Shown here in pieces: positions 1 to 9,226 of a stretch of DNA of 64,000 nt. Both the position numbers and the translations under genes were made by a program. The DNA is from Bacteroidota bacterium (GTDB lineage Bacteria; Bacteroidota; Bacteroidia; Bacteroidales; WCHB1-69). Below the pieces are notes generated by a model that was not told where the DNA came from, ran no database searches, and saw only the letters and a program-made list of their open reading frames with translations. Positions within the stretch are counted from its first letter, which is position 1, and the number at the start of each line of letters is the position of its first letter. The stretch spans positions 1 to 64,000 of the forward strand of contig JAKPTX010000255.1 of NCBI GenBank assembly GCA_029570835.1, in the 5' to 3' direction.

Positions 1-84
1 AAGATATATTATTTTGATTTGCTGTTTATTAGCCTTAAAATTAAACTTTTTAGTTTTTTTAACGTCTAACTCTAAAATAATTTA

Positions 85-161
85 TAATTTTGCAACGTTA
101 ATTCGAAAGTTATGGGATCTTAGGAGACTTCAATCTCTTAACTTCATTAAATTGGAAGTCT
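85..161 (+). promoter_or_regulatory. Promoter -7 box TAATTTTG (85-92) plus structured leader (109-161), copy 1
   Basis: GTTATGGGAT..AGACTTC.ATCTCTTAAC..GAAGTCT interleaved inverted repeats. Confidence 0.75.
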
Positions 162-177
162 TATAATTAAAATTAAA

Positions 178-1035
178 ATGAAAAATATGAAAAAATTAAG
201 TGTTTTTTTATCGACTATTTTTGCTATTGCGATAGTTGCTGCATCTTTTACATCATGTGAGGATCCTGCAGGTGTTTATAAACCAGGGAAACAGATTTCT
301 AAAATTTATGAAACAGAATTAGGGGGTGCAGAGTTTTTAACTCAAGAATGGAAATGGGATGGAAAAAAAGTATCTTCTATCTCTTATTTCTTCGCTGGTC
401 AAGTGTATGGTAAAGATGAGTTTGTGTATGATGGTGATAGAATTGTTAAAATTAGAGATGATCACGGATATTATGCAGACTATGAATATAACGATAAACA
501 GTTCAAAACTATTAAATACTATGGTCCCGGCAGTGTTCCCTTGGCTAAGGTTGAATTTCAATATGAAGGGAATAAGATTTCCGTTATTACACTCACCCAA
601 TTTGAGGTAGATAAAAATTTAACCGGTATGATTGAGAGAGGTTTTATGGGAAAATTATTGCCTAAAGAGGGAATGAAAGTTGTTTCTGAAAAACTAGACA
701 ACCAATCTAAAGAAGTCATTGTTACGACTTTATCTTATGAAGGTGAAAATATTTCAGCACTCACTACAGCAGGTTTTCTTTTTACCTATTCAGAGTATGA
801 TACTTATTCCAATGTTTGGTATAATTTTTTCCCATTCTCTTCTTATGATGCTGAAGTAAATTCTCGGGTATTTAGTAAAAATAATCCCGGAAAAATAACT
901 AATAAATTTGGAGAGATTACCATTACTACTAGTTATATCTATACTTATGATGGTAATTATCCGGTAACTATCAAGGAAAAATCAACTCACATGGGTACTG
1001 ATATAGAAACAACAACACGTATTGTGTATAACTAA
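178..1035 (+). CDS. Array lipoprotein copy 1 (DUF4595-like, tentative)
   Basis: Signal peptide with lipobox FTSC|EDPAG; YEG/YDG beta-repeat motifs, ERGFMGKLL, FSKNNPGK and C-terminal TTRIVYN shared with 12 neighbours. Confidence 0.9.
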   Translation: MKNMKKLSVFLSTIFAIAIVAASFTSCEDPAGVYKPGKQISKIYETELGGAEFLTQEWKWDGKKVSSISYFFAGQVYGKDEFVYDGDRIVKIRDDHGYYADYEYNDKQFKTIKYYGPGSVPLAKVEFQYEGNKISVITLTQFEVDKNLTGMIERGFMGKLLPKEGMKVVSEKLDNQSKEVIVTTLSYEGENISALTTAGFLFTYSEYDTYSNVWYNFFPFSSYDAEVNSRVFSKNNPGKITNKFGEITITTSYIYTYDGNYPVTIKEKSTHMGTDIETTTRIVYN

Positions 1036-1064
1036 TTTCGTTGATTAAGAGCAATAAAATGACT

Positions 1065-1099
1065 AAAGGGGGAGTCCGGGGAGGTCTCCCCTTTTTTTT
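1065..1099 (+). terminator. Rho-independent terminator after copy 1
   Basis: AAAGGGGGAG..CTCCCCTTTTTTTT. Confidence 0.75.
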
Positions 1100-1122
1100 A
1101 TTCTTTATAAAGAAATAAATTG

Positions 1123-1198
1123 TACATTTGCAGGTCTGATATTGAGTTATGGGATTTTTGTAGACTTCAATCTCTTAACTTTGTTCAATTGGAAGTCT
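1123..1198 (+). promoter_or_regulatory. Promoter TACATTTG (1123-1130) plus leader (1146-1198), copy 2
   Basis: Same leader consensus and spacing. Confidence 0.75.
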
Positions 1199-1209
1199 TA
1201 TAATAAAAA

Positions 1210-2055
1210 ATGAAAAGTATGAAGAAAGTAACTGTTTTTTTATCAACTATTTTTGCTATCGCAATAGTTGCTGTTTCGTTTTCCTCATGTGGGGAAGAGC
1301 CGGGTATTTATGAGCCCAAAAAAAAGATTTCTAAGGTATACGAGCAAAAGGAAGGGAGAGATGAGTACTTAGTTCAAGATTGGTTATGGAATGGAAATAA
1401 ACTGGCTTCAATCACTTATTATTATAGGGGTGAATTTGACGGTAAAGATGAGTATACTTATGAAGGGGATAGAATAGTTAAAATTGAAGATAATTGGGAA
1501 TACTATGCTGAGTTTTATTATCTTAATAAAAAATTTGACAAGATCAAATACTATAAACCTAATAATAGTCTATCAGTTGAGATTACATTCCAATATGACG
1601 GGAAAAAGGTTTCCGTGATTACATTTAGAAATTATGATTGGGATAAAAACGTAATCAGCATGATTAGCAGAAGTATGATGGATTACCTTCTACCGGAAGA
1701 GGGTATTAAAATGATTGTCGAAAAATTAACTAACCAAGCTGACAAGTTTACTCTAGTTCTAGATCTTTCTTATAAGGGTGATAATCTGTCATTAATAAGT
1801 CTAGATAATGAACCTATTTACATTTTTGAAGATTATGATAATAACTATAATGTTTTCTATAATTTCTTCCCATTTTCTACTTATTATGAAGATATCTATA
1901 TTAACATATATAGTAAAAATAATCCCAGAAAAGTAACTAATGAGTATTACGGTGAAGTTACTACTTTTACGTACACATATGATGGTAAATTTCCAATAAC
2001 AATAGAAGCTGATACTGAAGGGGATTTATTAAAAACTCGTATAGTATATCAATAA
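1210..2055 (+). CDS. Array lipoprotein copy 2
   Basis: Lipobox FSSC|GEEPG; same domain plan. Confidence 0.9.
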   Translation: MKSMKKVTVFLSTIFAIAIVAVSFSSCGEEPGIYEPKKKISKVYEQKEGRDEYLVQDWLWNGNKLASITYYYRGEFDGKDEYTYEGDRIVKIEDNWEYYAEFYYLNKKFDKIKYYKPNNSLSVEITFQYDGKKVSVITFRNYDWDKNVISMISRSMMDYLLPEEGIKMIVEKLTNQADKFTLVLDLSYKGDNLSLISLDNEPIYIFEDYDNNYNVFYNFFPFSTYYEDIYINIYSKNNPRKVTNEYYGEVTTFTYTYDGKFPITIEADTEGDLLKTRIVYQ

Positions 2056-2084
2056 TCATTCCGATTGAGAGTGTTAGCATTACT

Positions 2085-2119
2085 AAAGGGGGAACTTTGG
2101 CACCCCCTTCTTTTTTTTA
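2085..2119 (+). terminator. Terminator after copy 2
   Basis: AAAGGGGG..CCCCCTTCTTTTTTTT. Confidence 0.75.
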
Positions 2120-2140
2120 TTTTTATAAAGGAATAAATTA

Positions 2141-2215
2141 TATATTTGCAACGTTAATATTAAGTTAAGAGATCTTAGCAGACTTCAATCTCCTAACCTA
2201 CCAAATTAGAAGTCT
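2141..2215 (+). promoter_or_regulatory. Promoter TATATTTG (2141-2148) plus leader (2164-2215), copy 3
   Basis: Same leader consensus and spacing. Confidence 0.75.
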
Positions 2216-2235
2216 TTTAATTAAAAATAGAAAAT

Positions 2236-3132
2236 ATGAAAAAGTTAGCAGTTCTTTTATTAACTATTTTGGCTTTTGCAGTGGTATCTACTACATTTGT
2301 CTCATGTAATGATGAACCGGAGGAACCTGAAGTTCCTGAAGTGCCTTCAGTCCCTGAAATTGCAGCAGGATTTTATAACCCAGGGAAAAAGGTCTCTAGA
2401 ATGTACGTGCAAGTGGATGAAGGTCCGGAGCATCTACTTCAAGATTGGGTTTGGAATGGAGATAATTTGGTTTCGATCAGCTATTTTGATGATGGTGAAT
2501 TTCTAGCTAGCGATGAGTTTGTGTACGAAAATAACAGGTTAGCTAAAATTTATGATGACCAGGGATACTTTGCGAAGTATATTTATGATAATACAAAATA
2601 TGACAAGATAGAGTATTATAGTAACTCAGGTGTTCTTGTAGCTGACCTCCAGTTCAAATATGAAGGGAAAAAGATTATTATGGTCACAATAAACAATTAC
2701 AATATAGAAAAAAATGTAATAAACTTGATTGAAAGAGGTTTTATGGGTAAATTATTGTCGGCAGACGAAATGAAAGTAGTTGCTGAAAAATTGGCTAACT
2801 CAACTAAAGAAACAACAACTGTTTCTTTTACTTATGAAGGAGACAACGTTTCAGAGGTAGGTATAGGAAATTATGTTACGACTTATTCAAATTATGATAC
2901 TCACGCTAATATGTTATACACATTTTTCCCGTTTATGCCTTATAATGGCACCCTTTATCATGATAGATTTAGCAAAAATAATCCGGGGAAAACGACTATT
3001 CAGGTTGGAACATCTACCGTTACTACAGTCTTTACTTATACCTATACTGATAATTTTCCGGCAACTATTCAAGCCACTAAGACTTATGGGGGTTATAGCT
3101 CAGTAACGAAAACTCGTATAGTATATAATTAA
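2236..3132 (+). CDS. Array lipoprotein copy 3 (long P/E-rich linker)
   Basis: Lipobox FVSC|NDEPEEPEVPEVPSVPE; same domain plan. Confidence 0.9.
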   Translation: MKKLAVLLLTILAFAVVSTTFVSCNDEPEEPEVPEVPSVPEIAAGFYNPGKKVSRMYVQVDEGPEHLLQDWVWNGDNLVSISYFDDGEFLASDEFVYENNRLAKIYDDQGYFAKYIYDNTKYDKIEYYSNSGVLVADLQFKYEGKKIIMVTINNYNIEKNVINLIERGFMGKLLSADEMKVVAEKLANSTKETTTVSFTYEGDNVSEVGIGNYVTTYSNYDTHANMLYTFFPFMPYNGTLYHDRFSKNNPGKTTIQVGTSTVTTVFTYTYTDNFPATIQATKTYGGYSSVTKTRIVYN

Positions 3133-3154
3133 TCAAGTTGATAAAATCAAAAAT

Positions 3155-4033
3155 ATGAAAAAGTTAACCGGTTTTTTATTAGCTATTTTAGCTATTATCA
3201 TTGTTTCTATCTCATTTATCTCATGTGAGGAGCAGGAAACAGGTGTTTATATGCATAATAAAAAGGTCTCCAAATTATATTGGAAAGAGTCAGGACAACC
3301 GGAGCAATTATATGCAACATTAGAATGGGAAGGGAATAAAGTAGCTTCCATTAGTTATTATTATCAAGGTGTGGTAATATATAAAGATGAGTTTATTTAT
3401 GAAGGTGAAAGATTGGTTAAAACCAAAGATGATCATGGACAGTATGCTGAGTATGAATATTTTGCTAAACGTTTAATAAAGACTAAGTATTATACCCCCG
3501 ACGGGGTTCTTGAAGCTGAAATTACTTATGAATATGATGGAGAAAAGGTCTCCACGATTACACTTAATATACACGATCAGTTCGATAAAATGAACAACAT
3601 GATTGAAAGAGGTTTTTTGGGTCAGTTATTGGGAGACCGGGGAATGAAAATAGTTGCCGATAAACTAGCTAGTCAAATCAAAGGGGATGATACTGTAGTC
3701 TTGAATCTTACTCATGAAGGAGAGAATCTTTCATTGTTGTCTGTTGAACGGAATGGTGAAGATGATGGTATTTTCATTTATTCAAATTATGATAATCATT
3801 CCAATCCCTCGTTCAATATGTGCTTATTTTCCACTTCTTTGAATCTATTTTTTCCTCAAGTATTTAGCAAAAATAATCTTGGGAAATCAACGACTACCTA
3901 TTCAAACACTGCAGATTCTTATACTACTACCTATACATACACCTATGAAAATAATTATCCGGTCACTATTGAAAGAGTTGAAGTTGGATTCGGTCAAACT
4001 ATTACTACAGGATATCGTATAGAATATCAATAG
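3155..4033 (+). CDS. Array lipoprotein copy 4 (no own leader, follows copy 3 by 22 bp)
   Basis: Lipobox FISC|EEQETG; same domain plan. Confidence 0.9.
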   Translation: MKKLTGFLLAILAIIIVSISFISCEEQETGVYMHNKKVSKLYWKESGQPEQLYATLEWEGNKVASISYYYQGVVIYKDEFIYEGERLVKTKDDHGQYAEYEYFAKRLIKTKYYTPDGVLEAEITYEYDGEKVSTITLNIHDQFDKMNNMIERGFLGQLLGDRGMKIVADKLASQIKGDDTVVLNLTHEGENLSLLSVERNGEDDGIFIYSNYDNHSNPSFNMCLFSTSLNLFFPQVFSKNNLGKSTTTYSNTADSYTTTYTYTYENNYPVTIERVEVGFGQTITTGYRIEYQ

Positions 4034-4098
4034 TTTTGTCTATTAGTTTTATTATAAAGGAGGTGAAAATGCACCTGCTTTTACGCTCTTGATATTGA

Positions 4099-4151
4099 GT
4101 TAAGGGATTTTAGCGGACTTCAGTCTCCTAACTTTGCCAATTTCGAAGTCT
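4099..4151 (+). promoter_or_regulatory. Structured leader, copy 5, with degenerate -7 (TGCTTTTA at 4076-4083)
   Basis: Leader near-identical to copy 6; canonical TAnnTTTG absent at the expected position. Confidence 0.7.
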
Positions 4152-4163
4152 TGTAATAAAAAA

Positions 4164-5063
4164 ATGATTACCATGAAAAAATTAGCTGTTTTTTTATTAA
4201 CTATTTTAGTTATTGCAGTTGTTTCTATATCATTCACCTCATGTGGGGATCCGGAGGAGTTAGAGAAGCCGGTAGTTCCGGTAGATCCTGGAGAAGGCGT
4301 TTATAAACCGGGGAAAAAGATTTCCAAAGTGTATGAACAAGAAGAAGGGGAACCGGAACGTTTAATTCAAGAGTGGACATGGAATGGGAATGAAGTGGCT
4401 TCTATTAATTATTATGATTTTGAGAGTGAAATTGAAGGTGTAGATGAGTACTTGTATGAAGGTGGTAGAGTAGTTAAGGTTAGAGATAATTGGGGATATT
4501 ATGCTGAGTATTCCTATCTTAATAAGCAATTTGATAAGATTAAGTATTATGGTCCTACCAATATTCTTTTACTTGAATTTATATTTCAATACGATGGGAA
4601 AAATGTTTCTACGATTACAGTTCGGGATTATTATGGGGATAAAAAAGTAATTAGCATGATTGAAAGAGGCTTTATGGGTAAACTGCTATCTGATGGGAGT
4701 ATGAAAATGGTTGCCAAAAAATTGAGTAATCAATCGAAAGAAGATATAGTTTTGACCCTTTCTTATGAGGGGGAGAATCTGTCGTTAATTACAATGGGAG
4801 TTGAATCTATCGCTTTTTCAGATTACGACTCTTATTCTAATATTTGGTATAAATTTCACCCCTTCTCTGCCTATGAGGAAAACTTTGAATTTCGTTCACT
4901 GAGTAAAAATAATCCCGGGAAATCAACCTACAACGTTGAGTCGAATACTAGTATTACTACTTACACTTACACTTATGATGGCAACTTTCCTGTTACTATT
5001 CAATCTAATACTGTACATGGGAATTTTAATTATGTATTAACAACACGTATAGTATATCAGTAA
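4164..5063 (+). CDS. Array lipoprotein copy 5
   Basis: ORF track starts at 4134 inside the leader hairpin; paralog copy 6 supports ATG ATT ACC ATG at 4164. Lipobox FTSC|GDPEELE. Confidence 0.88.
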   Translation: MITMKKLAVFLLTILVIAVVSISFTSCGDPEELEKPVVPVDPGEGVYKPGKKISKVYEQEEGEPERLIQEWTWNGNEVASINYYDFESEIEGVDEYLYEGGRVVKVRDNWGYYAEYSYLNKQFDKIKYYGPTNILLLEFIFQYDGKNVSTITVRDYYGDKKVISMIERGFMGKLLSDGSMKMVAKKLSNQSKEDIVLTLSYEGENLSLITMGVESIAFSDYDSYSNIWYKFHPFSAYEENFEFRSLSKNNPGKSTYNVESNTSITTYTYTYDGNFPVTIQSNTVHGNFNYVLTTRIVYQ

Positions 5064-5092
5064 TGCTGCAGATTGAGAGTGAAATCACAAGT

Positions 5093-5123
5093 AAAAAGGG
5101 GAGTCTGGAGACCCCCCTTTTTT
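5093..5123 (+). terminator. Terminator after copy 5
   Basis: AAAAAGGGG..CCCCCCTTTTTT. Confidence 0.75.
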
Positions 5124-5148
5124 ATTTGTTTTATTCAAAAAAAAAAGC

Positions 5149-5224
5149 TATATTTGTAGTGTCAATATTCGGTTAAGGGATTTTAGCGGACTTCAGTCTC
5201 CTAACTTTGCCAATTTCGAAGTCT
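5149..5224 (+). promoter_or_regulatory. Promoter TATATTTG (5149-5156) plus leader (5172-5224), copy 6
   Basis: Same leader consensus and spacing. Confidence 0.75.
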
Positions 5225-5236
5225 TGTAATTAAAAA

Positions 5237-6145
5237 ATGATTACCATGAAAAAATTAGCTGTTTTTTTATCAACTATTTTAGTTATTGCAGTTGTTTCGA
5301 TTTCATTCACTTCATGTGTGGAGCCGGAAGAACCGGAAGAGCCGATAATTCCCGAAGTTCCGGAAGATTCGGGGGCAGGCATTTATAAACCGGGGAAAAA
5401 GATTTCCAAGGTGTATGAACAAGACGAGTTTGATGTCGAGTATTTACTTGAAGAGTGGACATGGCAAGAGAATAAACTGGTTTCAATAGACTATTATGAC
5501 GAGGGTGAATTTGATGGTCGAGATGACTATTACTATGATGGAGATAGATTGTATATGATTGGATCAAATAATAGTCATTATGCTATGTTAACATATCATA
5601 ATAAACAATATGACAAAATTAAGTATTATGATATCAACGATGTTCTTGTAGTGGAAATAACATTTGAATATAGCGGGAATAAGGTTTCCAAGATTATATT
5701 TCAAAAGTTTGTTGATGATAAAAAGGTCACCAGCATGATTAACAGAGGCTTGATGGGTAAACTATTCCCTGAGGAGGTTGCAAAAATGGTTACTCAAAAT
5801 GTGAAAAACAAACTTGCGGGAACTTATATTTTTACTTATACTTATAATGGGGATAATATTGCATCTATTACTGCTAATTATGGATCTGTAATCACATATT
5901 CAGATTTTGATAATTACAATAGTCCCTGGTATAATGCCCACCCATTCTCAGCCTGTCATGAAACTATTGATACAGAAATATATAGTAAAAATAATCCCGG
6001 GAAAGTAATTATGACTGTTGATACGTATGTTGCTAATCTTACCTTTACCTATACTTATGATGGAAACTATCCGGTAACTATCCATATGAACGCACTTTAC
6101 GGAGAAATTCAACATTCATCAACTACTCGAATAGTATATCTATAA
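5237..6145 (+). CDS. Array lipoprotein copy 6
   Basis: Lipobox FTSC|VEPEEPEEP; same domain plan. Confidence 0.9.
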   Translation: MITMKKLAVFLSTILVIAVVSISFTSCVEPEEPEEPIIPEVPEDSGAGIYKPGKKISKVYEQDEFDVEYLLEEWTWQENKLVSIDYYDEGEFDGRDDYYYDGDRLYMIGSNNSHYAMLTYHNKQYDKIKYYDINDVLVVEITFEYSGNKVSKIIFQKFVDDKKVTSMINRGLMGKLFPEEVAKMVTQNVKNKLAGTYIFTYTYNGDNIASITANYGSVITYSDFDNYNSPWYNAHPFSACHETIDTEIYSKNNPGKVIMTVDTYVANLTFTYTYDGNYPVTIHMNALYGEIQHSSTTRIVYL

Positions 6146-6175
6146 TCATTTCGATTGATGGTGATAGTATAATAG

Positions 6176-6205
6176 AAAAAGGGAACTTGCTCATTCCTCC
6201 TTTTT
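6176..6205 (+). terminator. Terminator after copy 6
   Basis: AAAAAGGGA..TCCTCCTTTTT, weak. Confidence 0.5.
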
Positions 6206-6233
6206 AAATTAATTATCCTAATGAAATAAATTG

Positions 6234-6309
6234 TATATTTGCAACGTTGTTGTTAAGTTATGGGATCTTATCAGACTTCAATCTCCTAACCCTGCCAATT
6301 TGGAAGTCT
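6234..6309 (+). promoter_or_regulatory. Promoter TATATTTG (6234-6241) plus leader (6257-6309), copy 7
   Basis: Same leader consensus and spacing. Confidence 0.75.
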
Positions 6310-6321
6310 TGTAATTTAAAA

Positions 6322-7218
6322 ATGCAAAATATGAAAAAGTTAACCGGTTTTTTACTAACGATTTTAGTTATTGCAGTAGTTTCACTTTCATTTACTTCAT
6401 GTGGTGACCCGGAGGAACCTGATGTTCCTGATACTCCGGTATATACGGGAGCAGGCGTTTATAACCCCGGGAAAAAGGTTTCTAATATATATATGCAAAT
6501 GGATGAGGGAGCAGAATATTTATCAGAAGAGTGGATATGGAATGGTAATAAAGTGGCTTCTATCAGCTATTTTGATGAAGATGGATTTGTAGTCAGAGAG
6601 GATTTTATATACGAAAGTAACAGGATAAACCAAATAAAAAATAGTAATGGATACCGTTCTGAGTATTTTTATACCGATAAGAAATATGAAAAAGTTATAT
6701 GTTATGATAGTACCGATGTTCTTTCAATGGAAATTCTATTCCAGTATGATGGAGACAAGATTGCTTCGTTAACAATTTATAATTATGGTCCGGCGAAAAA
6801 TGTAAAAAATGTGATTGAAAGGGGTTTTCTCGGAAAATTGTTGCCCAAAGGGAGTAGGGAAATAGTAGCTAAAAAACTAATTAATCAACCTGAAGACCCC
6901 AGTATTGTAACTTATACTTATGATGGGGAAAATCTTTCATCTTTAACTACTGATAACGTTGTTCTTATCTATTCGGATTATGATACTCACTCTAATTATC
7001 AGTTCAACTTCTACCCAATCTCTGCCGGCGGAACTTCTATTAATTCTCAGGCATTGAGTAAGAATAATCCCGGGCTAATGGAGTTTCAGATAGGAACACT
7101 AAATTTTCTGGCTACCCTTACATACACCTATGTTGGTGATTTTCCTACAACTATTCGGACTGATATTAGTATTATGGGTGAGACTATGGTAGCCCTGGAA
7201 CGTATAGAGTATAAGTAA
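6322..7218 (+). CDS. Array lipoprotein copy 7
   Basis: ORF track starts at 6247 inside the leader; paralog-consistent start is ATGCAAAATATG at 6322. Lipobox FTSC|GDPEEPD. Confidence 0.88.
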   Translation: MQNMKKLTGFLLTILVIAVVSLSFTSCGDPEEPDVPDTPVYTGAGVYNPGKKVSNIYMQMDEGAEYLSEEWIWNGNKVASISYFDEDGFVVREDFIYESNRINQIKNSNGYRSEYFYTDKKYEKVICYDSTDVLSMEILFQYDGDKIASLTIYNYGPAKNVKNVIERGFLGKLLPKGSREIVAKKLINQPEDPSIVTYTYDGENLSSLTTDNVVLIYSDYDTHSNYQFNFYPISAGGTSINSQALSKNNPGLMEFQIGTLNFLATLTYTYVGDFPTTIRTDISIMGETMVALERIEYK

Positions 7219-7242
7219 TTAAACGATTTTAAAAAGAAAAAT

Positions 7243-8121
7243 ATGAAAAAGTTAACCATTATTTTATCGACAATTTTAGCTACTGCACTAGTTGTTATTT
7301 CATTTACTTCATGTGGGGAGCAACCGGGTGTTTATAAACCCAAGAAAAAGATTTCTAAAATTTATAGACAAAGGCCATCAAGTAGTGAGAGATTATCTGA
7401 GGAGTGGAAATGGGATAAAGATAAAGTGGCTTCAATCACTTATTATTGGTCTGATGGTGAAATTGATACTAAAGAAGAGTTCATTTATGATGGGGATAGA
7501 TTAGTTAAAATTAAAGAAACTTCCGGATACTACGCTGAGTATTCTTATCTAAAAAAGAAAATCGATAGGATTAAATTCTATGCTCCCGATGGTGATCTTG
7601 AACTTGAGTTTATATTTCATTATGACGGGAAGAAGGTTTCCACTATAACAGTTCAAGAACATGATGATGATATAGATAAAAATATTATGAGCATGGTTGA
7701 AAGAGGATTTGTGGGCAAATTAATATCTAAAGAGGGAGTGAAAATAGTTTCTAAAAAAATAGCTACTCAATCTAAGGACTCTTTCGTTATGAATTTTTCT
7801 TATGAAAGGGATAATCTTTCTTCAGTAAGTTTGGATGATGAATCTGTCAACTTTTCAGATTATGATAAATACTCTAATATTTGGTACAATTTTTTCCCAG
7901 TACGGGTTTATGAATTAAATTTTGAAATTCCGTCATTTAGTAAGAATAATCCCGGGAAACAGTTTGTTAAGGATGGATCAAGAATTTACTATGTTACCAA
8001 CTATACTTATACCTACGATGGTGATTTCCCGGTAATTATCAAAGCTGATGTAAGTTATGACGACGAGGATGATGATTTTGATTATTCATATACTTATACA
8101 ATCCGTATAGAATATCAATAA
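7243..8121 (+). CDS. Array lipoprotein copy 8 (no own leader)
   Basis: Lipobox FTSC|GEQPG; acidic C-terminal insert DDEDDDFDY. Confidence 0.9.
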   Translation: MKKLTIILSTILATALVVISFTSCGEQPGVYKPKKKISKIYRQRPSSSERLSEEWKWDKDKVASITYYWSDGEIDTKEEFIYDGDRLVKIKETSGYYAEYSYLKKKIDRIKFYAPDGDLELEFIFHYDGKKVSTITVQEHDDDIDKNIMSMVERGFVGKLISKEGVKIVSKKIATQSKDSFVMNFSYERDNLSSVSLDDESVNFSDYDKYSNIWYNFFPVRVYELNFEIPSFSKNNPGKQFVKDGSRIYYVTNYTYTYDGDFPVIIKADVSYDDEDDDFDYSYTYTIRIEYQ

Positions 8122-8136
8122 TCTAGCGGATTTAAA

Positions 8137-9042
8137 ATGAAACAGATGAAAAAGTTAACCCTTCTTTTACTAACTATAGTAGCTATTGCAGTAGTTTCGA
8201 TTTGGTTTACCTCATGTGGGGAGGATCCGGGTGTTTATAATCCCAAGAAAAAGATTTCAAAAATATATGAACAATGGCTGATAATCACTGGTGAAGGAAG
8301 AGAAACAGTAGATATGTTAGCTGAAGAGTGGAAGTGGGATAGAGATAAGTTGGTTTCTATTAGTTATTATTACTGGGGTGGAGAACAAGAAGTTAAAGAA
8401 GAGTACATATATGAAGGAGAGAGATTGATTAAAATTCAATCTAGTTCCGGATCCTATTCCGAGTATTTCTATAATAAAAAGAAATTTGACAAGATTATAT
8501 TCTATAATCCTGAAGGTGTTCCTTTACTTGAAACTGTATATCAATATGATGGGAAAAAGGTTTCTTCAGTCACATTTAATAGGTATGAAGATAATATAGA
8601 TAAAGATGTAATATACATGCTTGAAAGAGGCTTTATGGGTAAACTGTTATCTAAAGAGGGAATGAAAATAGTTTCTAAAAAATTAGCCAATCAATCTAAA
8701 GAATCCCTTGTAATGAATTTTTCTTATAAAGGGGACAATCTTTCTTCAGTAAGTATGAATGATGAGTCTATTCACTTTTCAGATTATGATAATCACTCTA
8801 ATATTTGGTTCAATTTCTTTAAATTACGTCTTTATAAATCAGTATATGAAGCATATGGATTTAGCAAAAATAATCCTCGGAAAATAGTTTACAAGTATGG
8901 ATCAGACACTGATGTTATAACCTATATTTATACTTATGATGGTGATTTTCCGGTAATTATTAAATCTAACCTGAGCCATGACGATGAGGATGATGATTTT
9001 GATTACGAATCTACATCCACAACTCGTATCGAGTATCAGTAA
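8137..9042 (+). CDS. Array lipoprotein copy 9 (no own leader)
   Basis: Lipobox FTSC|GEDPG; shares DDEDDDFDY insert with copy 8. Confidence 0.9.
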   Translation: MKQMKKLTLLLLTIVAIAVVSIWFTSCGEDPGVYNPKKKISKIYEQWLIITGEGRETVDMLAEEWKWDRDKLVSISYYYWGGEQEVKEEYIYEGERLIKIQSSSGSYSEYFYNKKKFDKIIFYNPEGVPLLETVYQYDGKKVSSVTFNRYEDNIDKDVIYMLERGFMGKLLSKEGMKIVSKKLANQSKESLVMNFSYKGDNLSSVSMNDESIHFSDYDNHSNIWFNFFKLRLYKSVYEAYGFSKNNPRKIVYKYGSDTDVITYIYTYDGDFPVIIKSNLSHDDEDDDFDYESTSTTRIEYQ

Positions 9043-9071
9043 TCTTTCCGACTGAGAGCGATGAAAAAACT

Positions 9072-9104
9072 AAAGGGAGGAGGCTGGGCATCCCCCCTTT
9101 TTTT
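9072..9104 (+). terminator. Terminator after copy 9
   Basis: AAAGGGAGG..TCCCCCCTTTTTTT. Confidence 0.7.
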
Positions 9105-9130
9105 ATTTTTTATCTTAAAGAAATAAATTA

Positions 9131-9205
9131 TATATCTGTAACGTTATTGTTTAGTTATGAGATCCCGGAAGACTTCAATCTCTTAACTTTCCAAATAGGA
9201 AGTCT
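9131..9205 (+). promoter_or_regulatory. Promoter TATATCTG (9131-9138, variant) plus leader (9154-9205), copy 10
   Basis: Same leader consensus and spacing; AAGACTTC/GAAGTCTT arm. Confidence 0.7.
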
Positions 9206-9226
9206 TATCACTAAAACAATGAAAAT

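Noticed and set aside
109-161. Leader as a preQ1-I riboswitch because of H-type topology
   Set aside because: Loop lengths and sequence do not resemble it and downstream genes are lipoproteins, not queuosine genes
337-600. Antisense and alternate-frame ORFs in the array (e.g. 337-600 -, 11748-11942 -, 12743-12961 -)
   Set aside because: Shadow ORFs with low-complexity composition, no conservation among copies
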